From Methylobacterium sp. Leaf99 (GTDB lineage Bacteria; Pseudomonadota; Alphaproteobacteria; Rhizobiales; Beijerinckiaceae): a DNA stretch of 64,000 nt. Within the stretch, counting starts at the first letter, position 1; every line of letters begins with the position of its first letter. The position numbers were made by a program, and so were the translations under genes. The stretch lies in contig NZ_LMMU01000010.1 of NCBI RefSeq assembly GCF_001422375.1, positions 34,930 to 98,929 of the forward strand. The letters are read 5' to 3'. Positions 8,860 through 16,171 of this stretch are shown in pieces. The notes beneath the pieces are model-generated. The model made no database searches. It had not been told where the DNA came from and saw only the letters and a program-made list of their open reading frames with translations.

Positions 8860-9242
8860 CGGCCTATATCGGCATCCTCGAGAAGGAGCCCGGAACCCTC
8901 TGGGGCATCTGGTTTCCCGATCTGCCCGGGTGCATCGCCGCCGCCGGGACGGCCGACGAGACCATATCCCAGGCGGGAGAAGCGCTCGCGCAATGGTTCT
9001 CCCTCATGCGGGAGGACGGTGAGACGCCGCCGCCGCCCCGGACCATCGAACAGCTTCGCGGCGATGCGGACTTCGCCGAGGCCCTGGCCGCCGGGCATAT
9101 GGCCATCGTGATCCGGCCGCCCGTCGATGAACTCGACCTCGACGACGGCCAGTTGCGGGCCGTGGACGAGGCGGCCGAGCGGCGTGGCCTGTCACGGCGT
9201 GGCGTCGTCCGCGCCTTCGTTCTCAGCCAGATTTCAGGATGA
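8856..9242 (+). CDS. hicB: HicB-family antitoxin
   Basis: This 128-residue partner of HicA has the partial RNase-H-like HicB fold (YIGILEKEP, WGIWFPDLPGC, ADETISQAGEAL) in its first 55 or so residues. A C-terminal ribbon-helix-helix-like segment follows (DDGQLRAVDEAAERRGLSRR). It should bind and neutralise HicA and repress the locus. The frame is open to 8832, but the ATG at 8856 overlaps the hicA stop as ATGA and gives the canonical N terminus. The hicB stop in turn overlaps the pyrC start, so the pair is sealed into the pyrimidine operon. Confidence 0.85.
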   Translation: MTAYIGILEKEPGTLWGIWFPDLPGCIAAAGTADETISQAGEALAQWFSLMREDGETPPPPRTIEQLRGDADFAEALAAGHMAIVIRPPVDELDLDDGQLRAVDEAAERRGLSRRGVVRAFVLSQISG

Positions 9243-10540
9243 GCGTGCCCCCCCTTCTCCTTACCAATGCCACCCTGTGCGATCCCGCCACCGGCCGGCA
9301 GGCCCCCGGCCACGTCCTCGTGCGCGATGGCCGCATCGCCGACATCGCTTGGGGGGCCGCCCCGGCCGCCCCCGGGGGGGCCGAGACCGTCGACTGCGCC
9401 GGGCATGTCCTCGCCCCCGGCCTCATCGACATGCGCGCCTTCGTCGGCGAGCCGGGCGCGGAGCACCGCGAGACACTGGCTTCCGCCAGCGCGGCGGCGG
9501 CCGCCGGCGGGGTCACCACCCTGGTCTGCATGCCCGACACCAACCCGGTTATCGACGGGCCGCCCATCGTCGATTTCGTCCTGCGCCGGGCCCGCGACAC
9601 GGCCTGCGTCCATGTCCTGCCGGCGGCCGCCATCACCAAGGGGCTGGCCGGGCGCGAGATGACGGAGTTCGGCCTGCTGCAGGAGGCCGGCGCCGTGGCC
9701 TTCACCGACGGGCTCAAGGCCGTGACCAACGCCCAGGTCCTGCGCCGGGCCCTCACCTACGCCCGGGATTTCGACGCGCTGATCATGCAGCACGTCGAGG
9801 AACCCGACCTCGTCGGCGAGGGCGTGATGAACGAGGGCGAGATGGCCTCGCGCCTCGGCCTCATCGGCATCCCGCGCGAGGCCGAGACGGTGATGCTGGA
9901 GCGCGACATCCGCCTCGTGCGCCTCACGGGCGCCCGCTACCACGCGGCGATGATCAGTTGCGCCGATTCCGTCGAGATCGTGCGCCGGGCCAAGCACGAC
10001 GGCCTGCCCGTCACCTGCGGCGCGTCGGTGAACAACCTCGTCCTCAACGAGGGCGATATCGGCCATTACCGCACCTTCTGCCGGCTCTCGCCGCCGCTCC
10101 GCCACGAGACCGACCGCCTCGCCCTGGTGGCGGCCCTGAACGAGGGCGTGGTCGACGTGATCGTGTCGGACCACAACCCGCAGGATGTCGAGACCAAGCG
10201 CCTGCCCTTCGCCGAGGCCGCCGACGGGGCGCTCGGCATCGAGACCCTGCTCGGCGCCGCCCTGCGCCTCGTCCACACCGGCGACATCGCCCTGCCGCGC
10301 CTGCTCGCCGCCCTCACGGCGCATCCGGCCAGGATCCTCGGCCGCGAGGCCGGGCGCCTCGCCGTCGGCGCGCCTGCCGACCTTGTGCTCATCGATCCGG
10401 ACGTGCCCTACATCCTCGACAAGCGCAGCCTGAAGTCGCGCTCGAAGAACTCGCCCTTCGACGAGGCGCGCCTGCAGGGGGCCGCCGTGCTCACCCTCGT
10501 CGGCGGCCGGGTCGTCTTTCGCCATGGGGGCTTCGCGTGA
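9239..10540 (+). CDS. pyrC: Dihydroorotase-like protein (probable non-catalytic PyrC')
   Basis: The 433-residue product belongs to the dihydroorotase/amidohydrolase family and sits in the pyrB operon. The family's HxH zinc motif after LIDM is replaced: the sequence reads DMRAFVGEPG where active enzymes have DxHxHxREPG. The usual DHAPH near the C terminus reads DHNPQD. Missing metal ligands match the inactive PyrC' or PyrX proteins that hold PyrB assemblies together in pseudomonads. A true dihydroorotase would then be encoded elsewhere. Annotation pipelines commonly label such genes dihydroorotase. The ATG overlaps the hicB TGA and the TGA overlaps the plsY GTG. Confidence 0.88.
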   Translation: MSVPPLLLTNATLCDPATGRQAPGHVLVRDGRIADIAWGAAPAAPGGAETVDCAGHVLAPGLIDMRAFVGEPGAEHRETLASASAAAAAGGVTTLVCMPDTNPVIDGPPIVDFVLRRARDTACVHVLPAAAITKGLAGREMTEFGLLQEAGAVAFTDGLKAVTNAQVLRRALTYARDFDALIMQHVEEPDLVGEGVMNEGEMASRLGLIGIPREAETVMLERDIRLVRLTGARYHAAMISCADSVEIVRRAKHDGLPVTCGASVNNLVLNEGDIGHYRTFCRLSPPLRHETDRLALVAALNEGVVDVIVSDHNPQDVETKRLPFAEAADGALGIETLLGAALRLVHTGDIALPRLLAALTAHPARILGREAGRLAVGAPADLVLIDPDVPYILDKRSLKSRSKNSPFDEARLQGAAVLTLVGGRVVFRHGGFA

Positions 10541-11145
10541 CCTATGCCGAGGCCGCCTCGGTGCCGATGCTGTGCGCGAGTCTCGCCGGGGGCTACCTCC
10601 TCGGCTCGATTCCCTTCGGCCTGATCTTCACGCGTCTGGCCGGCCTCGGCGACGTGCGCGCCATCGGCTCGGGCAACATCGGCGCCACCAATGTCCTGCG
10701 CACGGGCCGCAAGGGCCTGGCCGCCGCCACCCTCCTGGGGGATGCCCTCAAGGGCACGGTGGCCGTGCTCATCGGCCTGCGCTTCAACCTGGAGCCGGCC
10801 CTGGCGGCGGGGCTCGGTGCCTTCCTCGGCCACCTGTTCCCGGTCTGGCTCGGGTTCAAGGGCGGCAAGGGCGTGGCGACCTTTCTGGGCGTGCTCCTGG
10901 CGCTCAGCCCGGTGGCGCTCGCCGCCTTCGCGGCGATCTGGCTCGGCCTCGCCTTCAGCCTCCGGTACTCATCCCTCGCGGCGCTCGCCGCCTCGGCCGC
11001 CACGCCCGTCGTCCTGTGGGCCCTGGGACAGCCGGGGGTTGCATGGCTCTTCCTCCTGCTCGCGGCCCTGCTATGGTGGAAGCACGCGCCCAACATCCGC
11101 CGGCTCCGCGCCGGCACCGAAGGGCGCATCGGGCAGAAGGGCTGA
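10537..11145 (+). CDS. plsY: Glycerol-3-phosphate acyltransferase PlsY
   Basis: PlsY (202 residues) is an inner-membrane enzyme that transfers an acyl group from acyl-phosphate to glycerol-3-phosphate, the first step of phospholipid synthesis. The three PlsY motifs are visible: GSIPFGLIFTR, GSGNIGATNVLRTGRKG and the GFKGGKGVATF loop. Five or so hydrophobic segments span the protein. The start is a GTG whose last two bases form the pyrC stop (GTGA), so translation is coupled. dprA follows 38 bases later. Confidence 0.95.
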   Translation: MTYAEAASVPMLCASLAGGYLLGSIPFGLIFTRLAGLGDVRAIGSGNIGATNVLRTGRKGLAAATLLGDALKGTVAVLIGLRFNLEPALAAGLGAFLGHLFPVWLGFKGGKGVATFLGVLLALSPVALAAFAAIWLGLAFSLRYSSLAALAASAATPVVLWALGQPGVAWLFLLLAALLWWKHAPNIRRLRAGTEGRIGQKG

Positions 11146-11183
11146 GGAAGACCGACGCCGCCCGGGAGCGAGGGGGCAGGGCG

Positions 11184-12353
11184 ATGCAACTCAACGATGC
11201 CCAGCGCCTCGACTGGCTCCGCCTCATCCGCGCCGAGGGCATCGGCCCGCGCACCTTCCGCACCCTGATCAACCGCTTCGGCGGGGCCGGCGCCGCCCTG
11301 GAGGCCCTGCCGACCCTCACCGGCCGCGCCGGCCGCAGCGTCACCCCGCCGACGCGGGCCGAAGCGCAAGCCGAGCTCTCCGCCGCCGCCCGCCTCGGCG
11401 CCCGCCTCGTGGCCCTGGGCGAGGACGACTACCCGAAGCTGCTCCAGGCAGCGGACTCCGCTCCGCCGCTCCTGGCCGTGCGGGGCGACCCGGCCGTCCT
11501 GAACCGGCCGGCCGTGGCCATCGTCGGCTCGCGCAACGCCTCGGCCGCCGGCCTGAGCGTCACCGAGCGCCTCGCCCGCGAGCTCGGCGCGGCCGGTCTC
11601 GTGGTGGTCTCGGGGCTGGCCCGCGGCATCGACGCCCGCGCCCACAAGGCCGCCCTCCCGTCCGGCACCGTGGCGGTGCTGGCGGGGGGGCACGACCGGA
11701 TCTATCCGGCCAACCACGCCGGCCTCGTCGCGGGGATCCTGGAGGCGGGCGGGGCTGTGGTGGCCGAGATGCCCATGGGCTGGGAGCCGCGGGGCCGCGA
11801 TTTCCCGAGGCGCAACCGCATCATCTCGGGGCTCAGCCTCGGCACCGTCGTGGTCGAGGCGGCGCGGCGCTCGGGCTCCCTCATCACCGCACGCTTCGCC
11901 CTGGAGCAGGGCCGCGAGGTCTTCGCCGTGCCGGGCTCGCCCCTCGACCCGCGCGCCGAGGGCACCAACGACCTCATCCGCCAGGGCGCCACCCTGGTGG
12001 CCGAGGCCGCCCACGTCCTCGAGGCCGTCGCCCCCCTGATCGGGCGCGATGCGGAGGGCCGCGAGCCCCTCGCCCGCGACCGGCCCGATCTCGCCGACGC
12101 ACCGATCTTCTGGGACGAACTCGACGTCGACGGGATCGTGCTGCCGATGCCGGTGGATTCCTTCGACCCGCCCGAACCCGCGGACGACCGCGCCCGCCTC
12201 ATCGGGCTGCTCAGCCCGACCCCCATCGGCACCGACGACCTCGCCCGCGCCGCGGGCCTGAGCGTGCGGGTGGTCCAGACGACGCTCCTCGAACTCGAAC
12301 TCGACGGGCGCATCGAGCGCCACGGCAGCGGGGCGGTGTCGCTGGTGGGATGA
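11184..12353 (+). CDS. dprA: DNA-processing protein DprA
   Basis: DprA (389 residues) protects incoming single-stranded DNA and loads RecA during transformation. An N-terminal helix-hairpin-helix-like part (LIRAEGIGPRTFRTL) leads into the Rossmann domain with IVGSRNASAAG, VVSGLARGIDARAHKAAL and RNRIISGLS. A C-terminal winged helix spans about residues 325-389 (TPIGTDDLARAAGLSVRVVQ). The ATG at 11184 lies 38 bases after plsY; the frame is open further upstream only as an antisense or overlap artefact. The order pyrB-pyrC-plsY-dprA is common in alphaproteobacteria. Confidence 0.95.
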   Translation: MQLNDAQRLDWLRLIRAEGIGPRTFRTLINRFGGAGAALEALPTLTGRAGRSVTPPTRAEAQAELSAAARLGARLVALGEDDYPKLLQAADSAPPLLAVRGDPAVLNRPAVAIVGSRNASAAGLSVTERLARELGAAGLVVVSGLARGIDARAHKAALPSGTVAVLAGGHDRIYPANHAGLVAGILEAGGAVVAEMPMGWEPRGRDFPRRNRIISGLSLGTVVVEAARRSGSLITARFALEQGREVFAVPGSPLDPRAEGTNDLIRQGATLVAEAAHVLEAVAPLIGRDAEGREPLARDRPDLADAPIFWDELDVDGIVLPMPVDSFDPPEPADDRARLIGLLSPTPIGTDDLARAAGLSVRVVQTTLLELELDGRIERHGSGAVSLVG

Positions 12354-12360
12354 GCGCGGC

Positions 12361-13536
12361 TCAGCGCAAGTAGATCACGCTGTAGAGGCTGCGCCGCAGC
12401 TCGTCCTCCCGGAGCCAGACCCGGCCGTTGTCGCAGCGCCGGGCGATGTCCGGCCGCATCCGGGCGCAATACTCGCCGGTGTTGTCTTGGACGAGGTACT
12501 GGCACCGGCCCGCCGCCTTGCGCCGGCCGATGACGGCGCTCGAATGGTCGGCGGCGAGATCCGGGTCCTTCGGGTCGCGGTCCTGCAGGATGTACCAGCT
12601 GTAGCCGATGGCCGGCGCGCGGCCGTGATCGAGGGCGTAGTCGACCCTGGACAGCAGGCGGGTGATGTCCGTTCGGGCCGGCGGTCGGCCCGCCTCCAGC
12701 ATCGCCATGAAGTCGAGCTGGTTGGCGGCGACGCGGGCGGAGACCGGCAGCAGGGGCACGGGCAGGGGCTCGCGCCGGCACAGGGCGTCGACCCGTCGCA
12801 GCCACGCGTCGTTGAAGGCGTCCGCCCGCCGCGACCGGAGTTTGTCCACCGTCGCGCCGACGCGGCGCAGGCACTGGTTCGGCGCACGAACGGGGGCGCT
12901 GAAGCGCAGGGCCGCGTAGGTGGGGCCGAAATGGGCGTAGCCCTCGTGCGAGGGCAGGTCGCGCTCCGCGCACAAGCCGCCGAGGTTGTAGAGCAGGGCG
13001 GCGGCATCCTCCTCGCCGCCCTCCAGCTTGTCGAAATAGGGCTGCAGGCCCGGGTTGCCGACGGGGTTGATGTCGGCGGCGTTCCGGCCCCAGGCGATGT
13101 CGGCGGGGTAGCCCGGATGCGCCCGGAGATGCGCCCGCAGGGCCGGATCGGGCAGAGCTTCGAGGCGGGCCGGATCGGCGAAGTAGAACTTGCCGGCCAC
13201 GTCCAGGGGCGACACCGCCCGGCCGACGCGTTGGGAGATCATGTCGGCGGTGGCATAGGCGAAGCAGATGGCGCTGTCGCCCTGCCCGACGGGGATCTCG
13301 GCGGGTCTGGGCGAGATCAGGGGACCGCCCGGAAGCCGGTGGGTGCCGGGCGGCATGGCGATCCGCACCGGGGCGCAGGCGGCGTTGCGCACGTAGCGCG
13401 GGGTCGCGGGCAGGATGCGCGGATCGACGCCCTGCGCCGGCGTGGCCGATCCTGCCACGAGGAGCAGGAGCAGCGCGCCGCAGGCCGACCGGACGTTTCC
13501 TGCGCGCCCGGCTCGTTTCACGTCCCGCTCGAACAT
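12361..13536 (-). CDS. Secreted papain-like (C1-type) cysteine peptidase homologue
   Basis: A 391-residue exported protein with a basic N terminus and hydrophobic core at about residues 17-31. No named family was recalled at once, but the layout matches papain-fold peptidases. VGQGDSAICFAYATADMI has the Gln...Cys-x-Phe-Ala pattern of the oxyanion Gln and nucleophile Cys. ADHSSAVIG supplies the His, and CQYLVQDNTGEY resembles the YLVQNSWG Asn motif. Cys pairs elsewhere suggest disulfides and a periplasmic or extracellular site. It is convergent with dprA and divergent from the small exported peptide gene. Peptidase activity is inferred, and it may be a catalytically modified relative. Confidence 0.6.
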   Translation of the reverse strand: MFERDVKRAGRAGNVRSACGALLLLLVAGSATPAQGVDPRILPATPRYVRNAACAPVRIAMPPGTHRLPGGPLISPRPAEIPVGQGDSAICFAYATADMISQRVGRAVSPLDVAGKFYFADPARLEALPDPALRAHLRAHPGYPADIAWGRNAADINPVGNPGLQPYFDKLEGGEEDAAALLYNLGGLCAERDLPSHEGYAHFGPTYAALRFSAPVRAPNQCLRRVGATVDKLRSRRADAFNDAWLRRVDALCRREPLPVPLLPVSARVAANQLDFMAMLEAGRPPARTDITRLLSRVDYALDHGRAPAIGYSWYILQDRDPKDPDLAADHSSAVIGRRKAAGRCQYLVQDNTGEYCARMRPDIARRCDNGRVWLREDELRRSLYSVIYLR

Positions 13537-13760
13537 TTTCGGCCTATCCCTGCGGGTCCACCCTCGGGCTCGCTAAACCATCGGCCCGCGCAGGGGAATT
13601 CGGTTCTCGCCGGAGGCCCCCGAACAACGCATCGGCTGGTTCGGCGGGGTTGCGTGCGCTTCGACACGTCACGCCAAGCTGACGCTCCCCATCTGTAGTT
13701 CAGACAGAGAGAAACGAACCGGTTCGTCGGTTCGACCTGCAGAGGAAACAGAGTATCACA

Positions 13761-14021
13761 ATGAAGACCCGTATCGCCGCCATCGCCGCCGCTCTCGTGC
13801 TTGGCGTTGCTCCGATCTCGTCTGCCATGGCATTCGAAAACACCGCGCGCTACACCGCGTTCACCCCCTATGACGTCGAGACCACGGGTTCGGTCGATGC
13901 CGCGCCCCGCACTCCGTCCCATGGCGGCTGCCCGATGAATTCGGCCGCCGAGGGCAACGCCAACCAGCAGAACTTCCCCGTGATGCAGTACGGCCAGACC
14001 TCGGGCGGAAACCGTTGCTGA
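13761..14021 (+). CDS. Small exported protein, unknown function
   Basis: The 86-residue protein has a clear Sec signal peptide (MKTRIAAIAAALVLGVAPIS, then SAMAF). The mature part of about 62 residues has two cysteines (one in HGGCPMN, one at the C terminus) and many Asn/Gln/Gly residues. AGAGGAAAC lies upstream as a ribosome site, though its spacing of about 13 bases is long. The family was not recognised. It is followed by the 32-codon ORF at 14045, with which it may be co-transcribed. Confidence 0.7.
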   Translation: MKTRIAAIAAALVLGVAPISSAMAFENTARYTAFTPYDVETTGSVDAAPRTPSHGGCPMNSAAEGNANQQNFPVMQYGQTSGGNRC

Positions 14022-14044
14022 TCCGGGCACGGGAGGTGACACCC

Positions 14045-14143
14045 ATGGTCCTGAAGGGCTTTTCCTACGCGATGATCGGCGCCTTCGCGGGCGGCCTGGT
14101 CTTCACTATCGTCGGCGCATCCCAGGCGATGCTGAGCCTGTAA
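14045..14143 (+). CDS. 32-residue single-pass membrane peptide
   Basis: A short ORF begins ATG-GTC-CTG and ends TAA. It has a near-perfect Shine-Dalgarno (GGGAGGTGA at about 14030-14038) 6 bases before the ATG. The product is one hydrophobic helix, MIGAFAGGLVFTIVGASQAM, after a short MVLKGFSY start. The strong ribosome site and clean transmembrane segment support translation despite the small size. It lies 23 bases after the exported 86-residue gene. Function is unknown. Confidence 0.6.
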   Translation: MVLKGFSYAMIGAFAGGLVFTIVGASQAMLSL

Positions 14144-14239
14144 AGGCTCGGCCAACGGCACGGAGATTGGACGGACGGGCGGCGGAGCGAAGGTTCCGCC
14201 GTTTTCGCGCGCGGGCTCGAAGCTCTCCCGTTACCTGCA

Positions 14240-14728
14240 TCACGTGTCGTCCGCCGCGTCCTCCAGCACGCCCCGCATCTGATCCAGGCAGCCCTGGAGG
14301 ATGTAGGCCGCCGCCAGCTTGTCGACGACATCGCCGCGCTTGGCCCGGGAGGCGTCGGCGGCGATGAGGGCGCGGGTGACGGCGGCGGTGGACAGGCGCT
14401 CGTCGCAGAACAGCACCGGCAGGTCGAGGAGCGGCTTGAGGTTGCGCACGAAGGAGCGGGTCGACTGCACCCGCGGGCCCTCGCTGCCGTCCATGTTGAG
14501 GGGCAGGCCCATGACGAGGCCGCCGACGCCGTGGGTCTCGCAGAGCTGGCGCAGGCGAGCGACGTCGGGGGTGAACTTGACCCGGCGGATGGTCTCGAGG
14601 GGCGAGGCGATCTGGCGTCCGACATCCGACAGGGCGAGCCCGATGGTCTTGGTCCCCAGATCGATGCCAATGAGGCGGCGCCCGCCCCGCGACGCCTCCG
14701 CGAAGGCGCGGATCTCGGCCTCGGTCAT
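14240..14728 (-). CDS. ruvX: Holliday junction resolvase-like / pre-16S rRNA nuclease YqgF
   Basis: The 162-residue protein has the YqgF RNase-H-like fold: LIGIDLGTKTIGLALSD at the first strand with the catalytic Asp, GLVMGLPLNMDGSEG, LFCDERLSTAAV with the Glu, and the C-terminal KRGDVVDKLAAAYIL Asp. In E. coli the homologue is essential and trims the 5' end of 16S rRNA; the resolvase role is historical. The ATG has no overlapping partner and the gene stands alone on the minus strand. Confidence 0.93.
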   Translation of the reverse strand: MTEAEIRAFAEASRGGRRLIGIDLGTKTIGLALSDVGRQIASPLETIRRVKFTPDVARLRQLCETHGVGGLVMGLPLNMDGSEGPRVQSTRSFVRNLKPLLDLPVLFCDERLSTAAVTRALIAADASRAKRGDVVDKLAAAYILQGCLDQMRGVLEDAADDT

Positions 14729-14815
14729 GTCTGTCGCTCCCCGGTGATCCGCCGGTCCTGATCGATCCGTGGCCCGGTGGCAATCCGGGGCCTCGGACGT
14801 CAGGGCAGGGGGCGG

Positions 14816-15355
14816 TCAATGCGTGGCGGGGGCCGGGTCGTCGCCGGCGAAGGTCGAGGGCAGGGGGGCGGCCCCCATCCCGAGGATGCCGCGCACGGCC
14901 GGGCCCTGCACCCGCCGCAGGAGATCGCCGAGGTCGGCCCCACCGAAGCGAACGGATTCGAGGTCGGCGCCCATCACCCAGATCTCGTATTCGGGCCGAT
15001 CCGGGACGACGTCCCAGAACAGGAACTCGCCGGCCTCCGAGCGGCCGAAGAAGCAGGCCCGCTCCACCACGGTGGGATCGTCCCCCTCGACCTCGAAGCG
15101 GTGCTCGGGGTGGTCGGCGAGGACCGCCCCGATGCTGTGGGCCATGAGCTCCGCGCCGGCGACGAGATCGGTGTCCGGATCGGGGCCGGGCGTCAGGATG
15201 CGGACATGTCCGGCGGCGAGGCCGGCGCCCCAGCGCCGGCAGAAGTCGCGGTAGGAGGCGGGCAGGGGAAAGCCCAGCGCCGCCTCGGCGCGCGCGAGAT
15301 CCGCCTCCCCCGAGACCGGTCCGGCCACGCCGTGCGCGAACACCGTTTCCCACAT
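14816..15355 (-). CDS. SMI1/KNR4 (SUKH) family protein
   Basis: The 179-residue product starts MWETVFAHG, preceded by GGAG at good spacing. It carries the SUKH signature AEAALGFPLPASYRDFCRRWGAG near residues 25-50 and FLFWDVVPDRPEYEIWVMG further on. SUKH proteins often act as immunity proteins against contact-dependent or polymorphic toxins, but many stand alone with unknown roles. No toxin gene is adjacent, so this is an orphan. The frame is open 23 codons upstream, but the internal ATG has the better ribosome site. Confidence 0.75.
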   Translation of the reverse strand: MWETVFAHGVAGPVSGEADLARAEAALGFPLPASYRDFCRRWGAGLAAGHVRILTPGPDPDTDLVAGAELMAHSIGAVLADHPEHRFEVEGDDPTVVERACFFGRSEAGEFLFWDVVPDRPEYEIWVMGADLESVRFGGADLGDLLRRVQGPAVRGILGMGAAPLPSTFAGDDPAPATH

Positions 15356-15445
15356 TTTCCCGTCTCCGCCCGCATTAAGGTTAAGAATACGCAACCCTGG
15401 CCTTGCCGGGATCGCCCCGCTCATAGCATCGTTAACAATGCGTTA

Positions 15446-15652
15446 ATGCCGTGGGTGCCGCGTATGACTCGAGTCCGAACGATCCGTTCCGCCCTGGCCG
15501 GCGTCGTCCCCGCGATGCCGTTCCGGCACAAGCTGATGCTGCTCCTGGCCGTCGAACTCGTCGCCGTCGGCTTCCATCAGGCCGAGCGCAATCCCTATCG
15601 CCCCGGGATCACCGTCGAGGTGCCCGACCGCTCCACCCATGTCATCACCTGA
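15446..15652 (+). CDS. Small hypothetical protein with one hydrophobic segment
   Basis: A 68-codon ORF (ATG 15446; a second in-frame ATG is at 15464) has an Arg-rich N terminus, one hydrophobic stretch (LMLLLAVELVAVGF) and a polar tail PDRSTHVIT. It is divergent from the SUKH gene and ahead of gatC. The family is not recognised. It may be a small membrane protein or a chance ORF in high-GC DNA; its hydrophobic/basic layout argues mildly for a real gene. Confidence 0.4.
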   Translation: MPWVPRMTRVRTIRSALAGVVPAMPFRHKLMLLLAVELVAVGFHQAERNPYRPGITVEVPDRSTHVIT

Positions 15653-15697
15653 GGACAGGTCGGCACCCAGGGGATCCTTGCCCGAGATCACCCGGCG

Positions 15698-15727
15698 TTG
15701 CGAGCGCGCGAAGGCGGGTGCTATAGC
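15698..15727 (+). promoter_or_regulatory. Putative sigma-70-type promoter for gatC
   Basis: TTGCGA (15698-15703) and TATAGC (15722-15727) are separated by 18 bases, a reasonable match to a housekeeping promoter. The site lies 64 bases before the gatC ATG. Confidence 0.45.
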
Positions 15728-15790
15728 CCGGCCATCCTTCGTCGCGGCCCCATGGGGGCCTGACGCATCCTCCTGGGGGCTCAAGGCAGC

Positions 15791-16078
15791 ATGTCGGTCG
15801 ACGCAACGACGGTGAGGCGCATCGCGCATCTGGCGCGCATCGCGGTGAGCGAGGACGAGGTCGCCCCGCTCCAGGGTGAACTCAACGCGATCCTGGCCTT
15901 CGTCGAGCAACTCGGCGCCGTCGACGTGACCGGCGTCGAGCCGATGACGTCGGTCACCCCCATGGCGATGAAGAAGCGCACCGATACGGTGACGGAGGGC
16001 GGCCACGCCCACGACATCGTCTTCAACGCCCCCGAGACCGAGGACAATTACTTCCTGGTGCCGAAGGTGGTCGAGTAG
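15791..16078 (+). CDS. gatC: Glu/Asp-tRNA amidotransferase subunit C
   Basis: GatC (95 residues) wraps around GatA and stabilises the GatCAB complex, which amidates Glu-tRNA(Gln) or Asp-tRNA(Asn). The sequence shows the family start VRRIAHLARIAVSEDEV, ELNAILAFVEQL and the ending TEDNYFLVPKVVE. It is the first gene of a gatC-gatA-membrane protein-gatB series on one strand, 93 bases ahead of gatA. Confidence 0.95.
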   Translation: MSVDATTVRRIAHLARIAVSEDEVAPLQGELNAILAFVEQLGAVDVTGVEPMTSVTPMAMKKRTDTVTEGGHAHDIVFNAPETEDNYFLVPKVVE

Positions 16079-16171
16079 CGCCGCCCCCGTGTTTCGTGAT
16101 GCCTCCCGGCAGGATCGTTCGGCGCCGAGACCGGCGACGGGGTTCGCCGGGATCTTGAGGACTGGACGCCC

